64,000 nucleotides of DNA from Nissolia schottii (GCA_003254905.1 QANU01110351.1:298895-362894); one strand, 5' to 3'; counted from the first letter of the stretch, positions 33,501 through 46,624 are shown. The notes: generated by a model not told the origin, from the letters alone. Numbers and translations: made by a program.

Positions 33501-36500
33501 TTAACAGTTCTTTTGGTTTTTGTTCAATTCAAACAAAATTTACTCTTTATTATTCTCATATGACTTTTTTTTCTGAAGCGTGCAGGACAAAAAGTGTAAA
33601 GATAAAATGTCCAAAATAAAGTAAGTATTAACCAAATCACAAGCTCATAAATAGTTATTTTTGCACTCTTTCTCAGATGATACATTTTCTAATTTATTCA
33701 CTATATATATTTCTATTTGATGTTGTTGATGTTATAGCGAGGATGAAGAAGACGAGATCATTGTAAATGTCAAATGCCATTATGCTCAAGCAGAAATTGG
33801 GAATTGCATTTATAGTCTTGGTGATTGTGCATTTATAAAAGTAAGTGAACATTTAAAAAAAACATGCATTTTCCTCTGTCATCCTCTCCTATTTAAAATT
33901 TGTTGTAATTGAGTTGTGTAACATCAATTTAGTAGTTCAGCCAGAATAATTTTTATTGTTAACTCTTAATTGTTTGGATAAGTCACAATGAGTTTCTTCT
34001 TTTATTAAGATATGCTATTTATCTAATTGTCCATATTTGTAATGGCCATGTCTTTTATCCTTCCACTAAATCTCATTTTCCTCAACATGGATTTTAGTTT
34101 TTAGCTTGAGCTTGTACAACATTAATTTATGCAAGTTAAACTTCATTTCACTAACGTCTTTCAATATATGTGAATGCTAATGGCATCTGTGAACCTCAAT
34201 CTCATGTGGACATAAGGGCAAGTTGTACTGACATTCTAAGTGATTCCTACAGGGTGAAGAAAGAGAAAATCATGTTGGCAAGATTATTGAATTTTTCCAA
34301 ACAACTGATGGTCAAAATTATTTCAGAGTCCAATGGTTTTACAGAATTCAAAATACAGTGAGTACAGAGTATGCCATGACTCTTGTTTGTTGGTGCCAAA
34401 GCATATGTCTTAACTATTGCTCCCGTTTGACTTTCAGGTGGTCCAAGACGAAGGCGGTTTTCATGACAAGAGGCGTTTATTCTATTCATCAATAATGAAT
34501 GATAACTTAATAGATTGCATAGTAGCAAAGGCTAATGTAACACATGTAACACCTAGGGTATGTGATCGATCTTGGTTTGGATCTTTCTCAATTGGTTTGT
34601 TCACAATTTCGTTAGATGACATCCATTTCTTTTGTCGACTGTCAGGTTTATACTTCTGCCTTTGTTATACTGATGACCAAATATTTTCTGCATGTGACTT
34701 CTTTCAGGTTGATCGGAAGTTAACTTCTGTTTCACCATCTGACTTCTATTATGATATGGAATATTGTGTGGAATACTCTACATTCCGTAACATACCAGCA
34801 GGTGTGTCTTAAGTGAGCCCTTAATGCTTTTGGTTATCAATTTCTAAATCAGTTTTCTTTTCTTGTTTGATTTTTCACCACTTATTGTTATAGATATTTT
34901 CTCAACAGAGGCCTCCACAATTACCAAGAGTCCACCCAATTCTGAGTCGCGGAAGACAGAACTAGCATTACTAGATCTCTATTCTGGCTGTGGTGGCATG
35001 TCAACCGGATTGTGCTTAGGTGCCAAAGTTTCATCAATTAACCTTGTGACGGTACCATAAAGAAATCCTTATCCCTAATGAAGTTCTGCCTATCCATGAA
35101 AACTATATCATCTATGTCACATCTTACTTGTGTTTGCCTTTTGTTTTTTAGAGATGGGCTCTTGATAGCAATAGGTCTGCAACTGAAAGCTTGAAACTAA
35201 ACCATCCAAATACACATGTGAGTTCTGACTCTCTTTTGCTACAACATGAAAATATTTGATGTGAACTCTTCGCATTCAGAGATAATATTTGCTTTGTTCA
35301 TTGTCTAGGTGAGAAATGAATCTGCTGAGGACTATTTGGAGCTATTGAAAGAATGGGAAAAGCTATGCAAACGGTATAAAGTTAATGATGCAGAAAGAAG
35401 AACACTTCCGTCACGGTCGAAGAGCTCAGGAAAACCTAAACCAAAAGTGGATAGAACTCACGATATTTCTGATGATGAATTAGAAGTTTCTAGGTTAGTT
35501 GATATATGCTACGGTGATCCCAGTGAAACAGGGAAACGTAATCTATACTTGAAGGTAAACACTCTGATTGAACATGAAGTTTTAAGCTAGTTAGAGCCTG
35601 AGCTTTTTAAATATTAGGTTATGGTTATCGTTACAGGATATAAGATCTTTCAGATGAAGTGATTTAATTTTTGTATTATTTTTAATAAAAATAATGTGTA
35701 CATATGCACGTAGACATGTTCTATTTGAACTTTGTGTAAATAAAAATCAAGTAAAGTTTGATATACGGGATTTCATTACCTCTGCTTTTCAGTTAACAGA
35801 GGTGGAATATAATGTTTTGGCTTCTCTCAACCAACCTCTCTTTTTCAAAGCTGTTGAGTGTTGAGCATGTGTTCTTGCAGATGCTTTTAATTTTGCAGAT
35901 TTTAAGATAACACTAGCTATCATGGTTAATTGATAAGGGACCAAGCATGCTTCATTGATGGATTTTTTTACACATGGCCAAATAATTTTGGTTTTAGTGC
36001 TATTAACTTCACAGCATCACATCTTTACTTTAACAGTGAAAATTTGTTGCTTTACTGTCTAATCTTTTAACCATAGTTTTCCCTATTGAATCTATAACAG
36101 CGCTCAGGTTCATAATTTGGTAGCGATTACATTCTTGTAGTTGTTTCATAGGTGCGTTGGAGTGGTTATGGTGCAAGTGAAGATACATGGGAACCAATTG
36201 AAAACTTAAGGCATATCCCTTAATTCTCTTCAATATTATTGATGATATTAACTATAGTCGGTGCCTAATACTCATTTATTTGTATCTTAGCAAGTGTAAG
36301 GAAAGCATCCAGGATTTTGTGAGAAAAGGGATGAAATCAAAATTATTGCCTCTTCCTGTAAGTATTATTTATTGAGAGCGTACATTTTACAAAATAATGA
36401 GGGATTTTTGCATTTTAAATAGAACCGTTGCTTGAAATTATTGCAGGGTGAAGTTGATGTTATTTGTGGGGGTCCTCCTTGCCAAGGAGTTAGTGGATAT

Positions 36501-39500
36501 AATCGCTTCAGAAATCTTGCATCGCCATTGGATGACGAAAGAAATCGTCAGATCATAGTTTTCATGGACATAGTAAAATTTTTGAAGCCTAAGTATGTTT
36601 TAATGGAAAATGTGGTTGACATATTGAAATTTGACAACGGTTCACTTGGAAGATATGCATTAAGTCGTTTGGTACATATGAATTACCAAGCAAGACTGGG
36701 AATGGTTGCAGCTGGGTGTTATGGTCTTCCACAATTTCGGTTGCGTGTTTTCTTGTGGGGTGCTCATCCTAGTGAGGTCAGTTTAATACCATGGTTTAAC
36801 ATTATGACAGTAAATGTAGAACTGAATACAATCTCCCCTTTGTCTTTATCTCTCTCAATAGTTTTACAAGTTGGTGCCTATTGTCAATCAACCCATATTT
36901 AAGGGAGCTTGTATGTCACGTCCTAACATTTGTAGGAGAAAAAGAAATCTATCGTTTGCTTTGGACATGTATTTATATGGAAATATTTTGGATGCATAGA
37001 AATTGTGTAGGAATAAAAGCCATGAAGGTAAACTCAAGTTTGATCCATCACACACAGTAGAAAGGAGTGCAAAACAAAAAGGAAATAAAATATCCTTTTG
37101 GATAGCAAGTCTAGAAAATTTATATGTATCCCCTAAACAGAACATATGACTGTACTGAAGCGCAAACATGAAAGTTGGATGAGGTCTCCTTTTCAACTGG
37201 AAATATATACTTCAATGATGAGCTTCCAATTCATTTTCAAACAAGGGCACTCCGTTAGGAAACATGGCATTATTGCTAAAACATTCATCTCCCTTTTCAA
37301 ATTCTTGGTTCTAAAGATTTTTTTTTTCCTTTTATGATGTGTTATCCTCTATCAGGTTCTACCCCAATTTCCACTTCCAACACATGATGTTATTGTGAAA
37401 TATTGGCCTCCAATGGAGTTTGAGGTATTAATCCTTGCACATCACTGTAAAATAGTTCTTCTGAAGTCATGTCTATTTTTCACTAGTTGTTGGCTTATAT
37501 TTGCAGCGCAATACTGTTGCTTATGATGAAGACCAACCTCGTGAACTTGAGAAAGCTATTGTTATTCAAGATGCAATCTCTGATCTTCCTGCTGTACTGT
37601 TCTATACTAGCCTTCACTTTTTTATGTTTAGTAGTTTTGTACATGGTTTTAACATAACTCGATGTCATAGGTCTCAAACCATGAAACTCGTGAAGAAATG
37701 CCATACCAAAATCCTCCGGAAACAGAATTTCAAAGATATATACGGTCATCTAAGTATGGTAATAATTCCATCCCTTGAGTACATAATGAGTAACCAATTC
37801 TGAAGTGTGTTTCTATATAGTATAATTTTGCTTATCTGTTCTGTTCTTTCTGTGTTGTTGATTTACACGGAATTCTCCTTGTGGAACTTAGAGTAAATGC
37901 TTGAAATAAGTTTTCATAAAATTTTTCCATATGAATTAATGAAGTTCTTTTGTAGGATACCTAAAATATATGCAATTTGCTGAATTGCAGTGGCATCTAA
38001 CTGAATTTCGGTATGTCCAGATCTTATCTGGGTCCTAGATTTTTAAGTGGTGAAGTCCAATTGTCTAGTTGGATAGCCTGGACATTTTATTAAACTAAAT
38101 GGTAAATGTGTGTAAGGATAAAGCAAAGAGGTTTGTCTAGTTTTGACTCTCTATTCATTTGTAATATTAATGATATAAAAAAATAAAGGCGTGCATTTAA
38201 ATTTTTCCAGAATCAGTTATTAAGCTTAATTTTAGTCCATCTCTGATGCTAGTGTTCCTATGCTTTCTTCATAATCACGTCATGTGTATGTTCTCTGTAG
38301 CTTCTCTTCTTTTTAGTGTTCTCTTTGTGTATTCTCGATGTAAAGCTTTGGTCCAAACATCAGCTCATCTTTTTCCCCCTCATTCATTTTGAGTAGAGAT
38401 GACTGGATCGACATTAAATAGAACAACAGAGGAAAGCTCTTTACTATATGATCACCGGCCCCATATTTTGTTTGAAGATGACTACTTACGTGTTTGTCAA
38501 ATTCCAAAACGAAAGGTTGTAATCTGGATTAAGTTCATGTATTGTGCTTTTGATCCATTCTCTGTCAACCCTTGATTAAAATTTTACTGTAGGGAGCAAA
38601 TTTCCGTGATCTTCCGGGTTTAGTTGTTGGATCTGACAATGTAGTTAGGAGGCGTTCAGGTGAGGAACCATTGCTGCTACCATCTGGAAGACCATTGGTG
38701 AGTCTTTCTGTTGCCCCCAGTTGGGAAGTGGTCTATATTCATTTTCAGCTATTGGTATTGAATTTATATACATTTGTTTGCTGCTGCTATATGACTAAAA
38801 TGCTAATAAACTGATGGTTCCTTATCATTGCTGATGCGTAAGACAATCTATTTTTCCACTTGATTAGAATTAGTTTTCAAGTTATAAATCATATTTTAGA
38901 TTTATATATTGATAAGATATAAGTGGATTTCTGTGCTGGTTAGGTGGCATCCTGATGCATATGCTATCCCTCTTCTGGAATTGCTTGTGTAAAATGATTG
39001 GGTGTTTCTCAATACCAAATTTGCTTTTGTCAAGGGGATTTGGTATTCGAAAGAAGTGTATGACAAGATTTGTAGAATGCAATAATATCATGATTTTGTA
39101 GTAACACCTGTAAGACTGCATACTAAGAAATATTAACGATAATTATTTGGTTTCAGGTTCCAGATTATGCCTTCACTTTCGAACAAGGGAAGTCGAAGAG
39201 GTATTTTTTTCAATTCAGTGGTGTATCTGTTGGTTTTTCTTTCTTCATATTTAGTGTCTTATTAATCTATATTTATGCATATATGCAGGCCATTTGCACG
39301 GTTGTGGTGGGACGAGACAGTTCCCACTGCACTGACATTCCCAAATTGCCATAACACGGTATTTTCTTAGCCTTTGACTTTTAGATCACATAAACTGATT
39401 TCTTATAGATCTTGAAACTGTTGTAGAAAATACTACATCCGGAGCAGGATCGAGTTCTCAGCATTCGAGAATTCGCTAGGCTGCAGGGTTTTCCTGATTA

Positions 39501-40302
39501 TTATAGATTTTGTGGGACTGTTAAAGCGAGGTATGAAACTATTATTTGATTCAATATCACCTATTGTGGATGCATTTCTTGGAATCGGTCTCTCTGTTTA
39601 CACTATGTGGAGAGCAATTGTAAATTCATAGTTTTCCTTGTAAAACATCGTGAAAATATAGCAAGATAGTTAGGGTATATTTCCTATTTTGATTCAATGT
39701 ATTTACTGCTTTTAGGAAGTAAAGGAAACAGGGGAAACAGTTAAAACAATAAAATCATGTGTCCAGTTCTTATTTTCCTTTTTCATTATTTCCTTCACAA
39801 AATCCTGAAAACAGGAAATATAGGAAATAGTAAACAGGAAATGAAAACATAAACATGATAATACTTGCTTTTTTTATTTTATTTTATTATAATTATCATA
39901 CTATATTGCAGGTACCGTCAAATTGGAAATGCAGTTGCTGTTCCTGTTGGAAAGGCTATAGGATATTCCCTAGGAATGGCATATAGAAAGCTCAGTGGAA
40001 ATGAGCCACTTATGACCCTTCCTCCCAAGTTCTCTCTCTCCAGTTATCTTCAGTTATCAAATGATCGGCAGCTTGGCAACGCCGAGTCTAACGTTCATCT
40101 TCAGTCATCAAATGATCAGCAGCTTGGCAACGCCGAGCCTAGCATTCATCTTCAGTCATCAAATGATCAGAAGCTTGGCAACGCCGAGTCTAGCATTGAT
40201 CTTCAGTTATCAAGTGATCAGCAGATTGGCAACACCGAGGCTAACATTCATCCTATTCTTCGATCTTCATTCGCTTCCCCAACAAGCGGCATTGATATTT
40301 AA
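30538..40302 (+). CDS. CMT2: Chromomethylase, DNA (cytosine-5) methyltransferase, CMT2-like
   Basis: Plant chromomethylase: methylates cytosine in CHG/CHH context on chromatin marked by H3K9 methylation. 23 exons: 30538-30765, 32558-32592, 32714-33359, 33586-33620, 33738-33840, 34253-34357, 34438-34557, 34708-34801, 34894-35051, 35152-35217, 35309-35554, 36152-36210, 36291-36357, 36447-36776, 37356-37424, 37507-37593, 37671-37758, 38397-38515, 38593-38697, 39157-39200, 39289-39358, 39427-39530, 39912-40302. One frame, 1122 residues. N-terminus: basic, with RRSPRF/RQSPRL repeats. BAH domain about 320-460. Methyltransferase motif [10 protein letters not shown] (~483). Chromodomain about 585-640 ([15 protein letters not shown]). 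Catalytic PPCQG (Cys ~666), [23 protein letters not shown] and [11 protein letters not shown] all present. Length and N-terminus favour CMT2 over the shorter CMT3. Intron 12 uses GC-AG. The C-terminus has four 17-residue repeats. Confidence 0.93.
30766..32557 (+). other. Long first intron of the chromomethylase gene
   Basis: About 1.8 kb, donor AAG|GTGCGT and acceptor TTGTGCAG. AT-rich with a T-rich 3' half; I see no gene or clear mobile element in it. Confidence 0.7.
36211..36290 (+). other. Non-canonical GC-AG intron
   Basis: 80-bp intron between chromodomain exons. The donor reads AACTTAAG|GCATATCC and the acceptor TGTATCTTAG|CAAGTG. The GC donor keeps the conserved frame (…EPIENLR then KCKESIQDF); I found no GT nearby that would do so. 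Confidence 0.75.
40048..40251 (+). repeat. Four exact-length 51-bp coding repeats at the CMT C-terminus
   Basis: Units start at 40048, 40099, 40150 and 40201. Each encodes 17 residues of the type [17 protein letters not shown]. They lie after the last methyltransferase motif, within the final exon. Confidence 0.95.
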
Positions 40303-40982
40303 AACTCAAAGCTTAGCAATTTTTACTCATGATGTTTGTCTATTTAACTCCCCTCTGCAAATTCACTTTAGTTGAGTGCACAATCTGCCATTAATTTGCA
40401 GAGCTCATGAGCTACTTTGTAACCATATTTAATTTACGATGTAATGCACCTCACCTTAAAGGAGTATTTTTTCCCCCTCTCTTGAGGTGAAAGCAAAGTT
40501 TCTTTCGCAACCTAATCTCATGCAAGTAGACGCGTGATTGTAAGATTTGACATAATTATCATTTGTTTTTAGTCATCTATTGAGGTGGAAGAAAACAATT
40601 CCACTTCCAATGGTAGACAATTAATCATGATTCCCCTTGAATAGTGCTCTCTACTTGAAGCAAGCAACCTATAGGGGATAAGTAGAATGGTGTCATCCTT
40701 ACTCTAAGCCCCATAAGATCAGGGGAATGAACTAGAGCAAGAGAGCAGAGCAGAGCAGAACACGGCAAAACCAAATACCTATATAATATATTGATAGGTG
40801 AGTGCGAATATCAAAAAAAAGGAATTCTTGGGGAGAGAGTGCATATAATAATGTTGGGCAACTTAAAGACTGATCAAATGAATTATGGGAATAGCATGTA
40901 ATCACGAGAGAGAGAAAAATGCAACACTAAATTAAAAATCAAAAGGAAACACATTTGTGCCAAAAAAAAACCCTTGTTGCAG
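40303..40982. other. CMT 3' UTR and promoter of the downstream GTPase gene
   Basis: About 680 bp between two plus-strand genes. Holds the probable 3' UTR of the chromomethylase and the promoter/leader of the CobW gene, with an AGAGC-type short repeat at 40739-40757. Nothing else recognised. Confidence 0.5.
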
Positions 40983-43147
40983 ATGGTGGGCAGACTGATT
41001 TTTGTAAGAGCCTCGTCGGCGGCCAAAAAAACCCTTTTTGACTGCGGTGGGGGCGGGGCAAGAGCCGTGCACTCGTTCGTCTCTCGTAATATTAGCAGCA
41101 GCTCTTACTGCGGTGGAAGCTTCTGGAGGGGCTTCTCCTCTGCCCCTAACGACAGCCTCCGTGACAATCGCGTTCCAGCTACCGTCATTACTGGTTTCCT
41201 TGGCTCTGGAAAGGTCCTCCCCTTTACTCGAGTTTCTCGACTTTCAAGATCACCAATGGAACTGAGTGTGTTTTCTTTCTTTCTCTTTTTCTGGAATGCA
41301 GACTACTCTTCTGAATCATATTCTTACATCTCGACATGGCAAACGGATTGCTGTTATCGAAAACGAGGTATCCCAGTTCCAACTTGCCGGTATACAAGTC
41401 CATAACAATTAATTTCCATGTTATTAGGTCGTGGCCCGGATATTATTATGACATCATATAATGTGTATCATTTTCTAATTAGAGGATCTGCACTTAATAG
41501 TATTGTGTTTTGAAATGCAGTTTGATGAGGTGGATATTGACGGATCCCTGGTTGCTAGTCATTCTTCCGTGAGTGAAGACATTATCATGGTTAACAATGG
41601 CTGCCTGTGCTGCACGGTTCGAGGGGATCTAGTTAAAATGCTCTTGGAGTTGGTCAGGAAAAAGCGAGACAATTTCGATCATATTGTTATTGAAACCACA
41701 GGTATGTGGTCAAAGAACTTGTGCAGCGGGGTACTGAGGTATTAAGAGCTTGGGTATTTACTTGCAAGGTTAAACTAAACTCACCAAATTGTTAAGTTAC
41801 TGTAATTCTAGCGGAAATCTGAATTCACTTTGATTTGGACTCTTGGGTCATAGGTTGTAAAATAGAAATACATAAATAGGATTTTAGAAAATGATGAACA
41901 AGGTTTGGAGAAGCCAAATGAGTCCTCTATTGTCCTTATATTTTGGTGTTCTCTTTTTAACTTCATCTATTAGGTGCACGAATAAGATGAGTAGAGCATA
42001 CTGCTTGAAATTTTAAACCCTTTTGCAGGTCTTGCTAAGCCAGGTCCAGTTATTGAAACATTTTGCAGTGATGAACTGGTTTCTCAGCACGTGAAATTGG
42101 ATGGAGTTGTGACTTTGGTTGATTGCAAGCACGCAATGCAACATTTAAATGAAGTGAAACCAAGATTTGTGGTTAATGAGGCAGTAGAACAAGTTGCATA
42201 TGCTGACCGAATTATTCTGAACAAGGTAAGCTTCTGGCTTTAAGATTCTATGATCCTATTTCTGTGAGATCTTCATGTTTTTCTTTTGTTCAACTATTAT
42301 AATATTTGATTCTAAATTTCTAGATTGTGATTATTTTTAATGGCTTTTGCAGATAGATTTGGTTGCTGAATCTGAGTTAGAGATATTGACCATGAAAATC
42401 AAGGTATGTTTTTGTTGCATATGGATCCTCTAGACATTGTATTTCTTAATCGAACTAGGAAGGTGTTAGAACTCTAAAGAGATAGAAAATGATGTGTGCA
42501 AACATCAAACTGAGTTAATGAAATCAACATAAATACATGAGTTTTCAAACAAAATTTTGTATAGTGCCCACGATGACCTCATTTTCTATGATTATATTTC
42601 AAATTTCTCAATATGGATAGACCAGAGCTATAGTTCTGTATTAAGTTTTAATGCTTGCTCTAAGGCTAAACATATTAATTTGTGAAAACTATTATGATAG
42701 AGAGTAGCCATGTCATGCTGTTATTATGATGTGATGAATGGGTGAATGAGAGATCCATTTATTTTCTATGAAAAGGATCAGATTGTTGTCTATTGAATTC
42801 TTGTTATGTCATTTATAAGCTCCTGTAGCATTGTGTATGGATGTGCTTGGCTCTGTCAGGAAGAATACTAATGGATGCAAAACTTCATTTTATGAAATAT
42901 TGCCAGAACATCAATGGAATGGCACAAATTAAGCAAGCTAAATTTGGAGCTGTTGATATGGACTTTGTTCTGGGTGTGGGAGGATATGATCTTGAGAGGT
43001 AATTGGTATTCGTTTACTTTGTATCTTCTAAAATATTGATAATTAATTTTACCTTTTTTAGCTCGTAATGTTGAACTTAATACACATCTTCCTGCCAACT
43101 TCCCCACTTTCCTCCCTAAATAAAGGCTACAAGTATGAGGACTTATC

Positions 43148-43191
<44 letters not shown>

Positions 43192-44002
43192 ACATCTATA
43201 TTAGCTGTAAATTTATCTGTTTTTCAATCAAAATGGCTTGATATTTCAGAATTGAATCTGAAGTACATGGAGAATCTTCCTCTTCTGCAAGCCATCAACA
43301 TGATTCTGGACACGGTACACTTTCTAAACACTTTTCTTATTTTTTGAAATAGGTTGTTATAGTCTGCTGCAAAATATAAGGTCAATGATTAATAAAAAAT
43401 ATTGCCGGAGTATTGTTTCTCACGTTATTCTCTTGCGGTTCTGCATCACCTCATGGTTATAAATTTATCTACTGAACACCAAGGCCATCATCATCATGTG
43501 CATGATTCTGCTGTCTCTAGCGTCAGTATTGTTGCTGAGGGAACTCTTGATCTTGACGAGGTAATTGTAATTATTTTGTTTGTAGACCAAACTATTTTTT
43601 CTCTGTAGTTACTGGATTGCTTTCTGTAACATTTGACAGTTAATGCTTCAACTTTGGCAATAAATGATATGATACAGGTTGACGATTGGCTTGAGAGAGT
43701 GATTGAAGAAAAAGGGGAGGACCTATACAGAATGAAGGGTGTCTTGTCAGTGGATGGCGCGGAACAACGATATGTGTTCCAGGTTAAATTACCCATTCTG
43801 CATATACTAAATTGTTGAACTCAAAATTTGCCTCCATGCTCAATTTCCTTGATATTCTTTTCAGGGAGTGCATTCCATGTTGGATGGCTGCCCGGGAAAA
43901 ACATGGGGACCCCACGAGAAGAGGGTAAACAAGCTTGTTTTCATTGGAAGGAACTTGGATGAAACTGCCCTTAGAAAAGGCTTCAAAGGTTGTCTAGTCT
44001 AA
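40983..44002 (+). CDS. CobW/COG0523 GTPase, zinc chaperone ZNG1-like
   Basis: G3E-family metallochaperone GTPase. The nearest characterised relatives are ZNG1 proteins that hand zinc to methionine aminopeptidase. Exons: 40983-41213, 41302-41367, 41521-41701, 42029-42225, 42353-42403, 42907-42998, 43250-43314, 43484-43560, 43678-43782, 43865-44002; in phase, 400 residues. Walker A GFLGSGKTT (about 71-79), metal-binding CLCC at 127-130 within NNGCLCCTVRGDL, IETTGLAKPGP switch, NKID guanine-binding motif (about 224-227), a His-rich loop (HQHDSGHGHHHHVHD, split by an intron) and the CobW C-terminal domain (YRMKGVLSVDG, WGPHEKRVNKLVFIGRNLD). The first ~45 residues are Arg/Ser-rich with almost no acids, an organelle targeting peptide, perhaps mitochondrial. 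ATG at 40983 is the first in frame. Confidence 0.93.
43155..43190. repeat. (TA)n microsatellite in GTPase intron 6
   Basis: Pure TA run of about 17 units. Confidence 0.95.
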
Positions 44003-44636
44003 GTCTAGTATTATGAAAATGCACCGGTTCATGCTAGATTGGATTGGCAACACTTGTTATGTAGTATCATCACTTGCATTTGTCATGTGCACGTAAATTA
44101 AATTGAAATCAATATACTAGATAGTCATGTAGATGAAGAGAGCTGTCATCATAAATTGTTGAACAATTAAGTATCATTAGCAATCATGATCGTGGTCAAA
44201 AACATACTAGCATGAACCTGTCAAGTTATTTATGTTGCCCACTTTTGACCTTTTTTCCCCCTGTAATTAACGCTATAGCTAAAGTGACACTTGCTTTACT
44301 CTTGAGTGATTATGAGGTTAGTTTTAAATGATTAAAGGGCTGATCAGGTTTAAGTTATAGGTTTGATTCCTGTTTACTAGCTTTTTCTCCTACGCGGGGC
44401 TTCAGCGTTATTTAAGAAAGAAAAGGGCAAAGTGCTTGTCCTATTGACTCAATAATTATCTGAAAAGATGCAATTTTCAGCAGGGGAAAAAAACTGCATT
44501 AAATTGATACTTAAACGATCCGAAAAAGCCACTTTCCCTCATCGGATACAAAATCTCCTCAAAGTTTATTTTAATCAACAGCAACCATGTTCTCGTTAGA
44601 GCCACTGAACTCATGGTAGAATATGATGGTTTCCTT
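44003..44636. other. Convergent intergenic gap
   Basis: Between the 3' ends of the CobW gene (+) and the reductase gene (-); expected to hold both 3' UTRs. A weak B-box-like word GGTTTGATTCCTG at about 44362 is not enough for a SINE call. Confidence 0.5.
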
Positions 44637-45896
44637 TTACACATATATCTTTAGGTAGTCATCCATGCGTGTGTAATTAACCTCAGGGTAAAGCTTGGAA
44701 GCTTCTTCTCCACCTTCTCCAATTTCAAAATTTGTTATACACCCCTCGTAGAAAATATGATAGAAGTGCCCAATCGCCACTTGTAGTTTATAATCCATCC
44801 CTGCAAATCAAAATTCACACCAATCAGAAACTCCACAAATTGCCATTAATGTTATTACTTTCCTTTCCAAGTACATAATAACTAGATAAACAAAATTCAG
44901 GACAGTTAATTGATTTGTTACCTTTCAATGATGTAAGAAAGCCTTCTGGAGATATGTATGTCTTTTCCAGTTCCTTTCCAATAAGCTTCTCCCAAATTCC
45001 AATAAGCTCTCCTTGGGAGAGAATGTTTTCTGGTGGCCTTAGGTACAATGTTTTGTTTAGGGTACGAGGATCATCAATTGTCTTAATTGTATATGTTGCA
45101 ACATCATCTTCATCCATAAAAACCGCTGCAATCATACGTATTCACAAAACAATCTAAATGACATATCATTTTATGTTGATATAGTAACATAATCAGTATA
45201 AAACGTGTGAGACTTGTTTTACACAGGGTAGTACATTAAAATTAAAAGGGTACCTTTGTGTGTGCCATCTCCAAAGAGGTGGACCTTGTCCCTAGGAGGG
45301 ATAAAAGAGCCCATCTGAGAGAGGCTGCCAGCAAAGTAACCAGCAAAAAGGTTGGCAGAGATGTAAGTGTAAGGGATCTCAGCTTGCTCAATTGCTTTCC
45401 TTATAGCCATTTTGTCGTCAAATGTTACCCTTCCTGGTTCTAATGCATGCCCCATCCTTGCTGGGTCTAGACCAAATTCTGAAGGCAAGAAACGCTACAA
45501 AGGGACAAAATGATGTTTAGTTAAATAAGAGGGAAAAGAGGAAACGTAATTAAAAGAAATAAGAACCTTAACATTTCCAGCTTGTTTGATGGCATCAAGG
45601 AGCTTGAGTTGCAAGGAGATGCAGTGAGTCCTGATGTGGACCCCAGAGATGGCACTGATGACAACATCGACCTTCTTGACGGCCTCAACGAGGCTGTTGT
45701 GATCGGAGAAGGAAGCCTCGACGATGTGGGCGCCTTGGCTCTTGAAGGAGAGAAGCATCTGCAGCTTCTCTATCTGCAGCTTCAGCTCTGGCCTCTGCAC
45801 CACGTACGTCTCGTGTCCCTCCTCCAGGCTTGCCTTCACTATCCTCCTTCCTATGTACCCTGTTCCCCCTACCACTAGAACCTTGCTCTTCCCCAT
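44637..45896 (-). CDS. Pinoresinol-lariciresinol reductase-like enzyme (PIP family)
   Basis: NADPH-dependent reductase of the pinoresinol-lariciresinol / isoflavone / phenylcoumaran benzylic ether reductase family, cytosolic, in lignan or isoflavonoid metabolism. Exons on the minus strand: 45896-45567, 45494-45254, 45125-44922, 44800-44637; in phase, 312 residues, the family length. N-terminal Rossmann motif VVGGTGYIGRR (about 8-18), then QMLLSFKSQGAH, DVVISAISGVHI, RFLPSEFGLDPAR, and the catalytic lysine in TFDDKM at position 138, the same number as in characterised reductases. C-terminus has FYEGCITNFEIG. The QGAH and ISGVHI block and FLPSEFG.DPARM favour the PLR branch over isoflavone reductase, but substrate and stereochemistry cannot be read from sequence. 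Confidence 0.92.
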
Positions 45897-45956
45897 TCTC
45901 TCTCTCTCTCTCTCCCCTTCAATTCAATGTTTTCTATTGGGCTCCCCCTCTCCCCC

Positions 45957-45970
45957 CTTTTATATATACA
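45957..45970 (-). promoter_or_regulatory. TATA box of the reductase gene
   Basis: TATATATAAAAGG on the minus strand, about 65 bp upstream of the ATG; a CT/GA microsatellite (45897-45914) fills part of the leader. Confidence 0.55.
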
Positions 45971-46239
45971 TATTATCGACAAGTTGCCACTCTTTGCTGG
46001 ATTGATTAAAGTGGACATATAGTTAGGTGGGACTTGGGAGTAGGTGTACTAGTGAAGACAATTCCAATTTGTGCTTTCACTTGTTCATTTGACTGGGATG
46101 TATGCATTATAAGCTTCTTTTTCTTTTTTCTTTTAATCTATTGCTTCAAATTAGTTATTACTGCACCACACCACACTTTATGATTATGCATTATATTATA
46201 TACTATGCCTTAGCCTTTCTATTTTCTTTTTAATAAAAA

Positions 46240-46620
46240 CAATTTTTAGTTGAAAAGTCTTTCTTTATTTTGAATAGACATTTTTTTAATAACCTTATTA
46301 TAGTCTAGTTATTTTTTTGGGTTAGAAAAGATTCTTTTCCTAAAATACTTGTTTTTGGTTAATAGACAAATCTTTTACAAACTATTATAATCTTGTCCTT
46401 TTTAGTTAAAATGATTTTCTTTTGGTTAATGGCCACTTTTTATGATACCCTTGTATTTTTGCAGATATTTTTATTTATCGAAAATTTTCATACCCTACCT
46501 AGCCTTGTCTTTCTAATTAAAAATGAATTTCTGGATCATGTATATTTTCTATAGCACATAGCATTGATTTTTCAGTTAAAAAATAACTTTTATAGTTAAT
46601 GAGCATTTTTTATAACCTAT
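46240..46620 (-). repeat. Left, inverted arm of a tandem repeat
   Basis: On the minus strand this segment shows the same ~58-bp subunits as the array to its right: words such as AAAATACAAGGGTAT, AAAGTGGCCATTAAC, GGTTATAAAAAATGCTCATTAA. It is therefore a head-to-head copy of that array. Confidence 0.7.
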
Positions 46621-46624
46621 AATA

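Noticed and set aside
34247-34528. Minus-strand frame inside the chromomethylase
   Set aside because: Covers parts of exons 6 and 7 and the intron between; shadow of the sense gene.
40974-40982. Longer start (TTG) for the CobW gene
   Set aside because: Not an ATG; the first in-frame ATG is 40983 and suits the targeting peptide.
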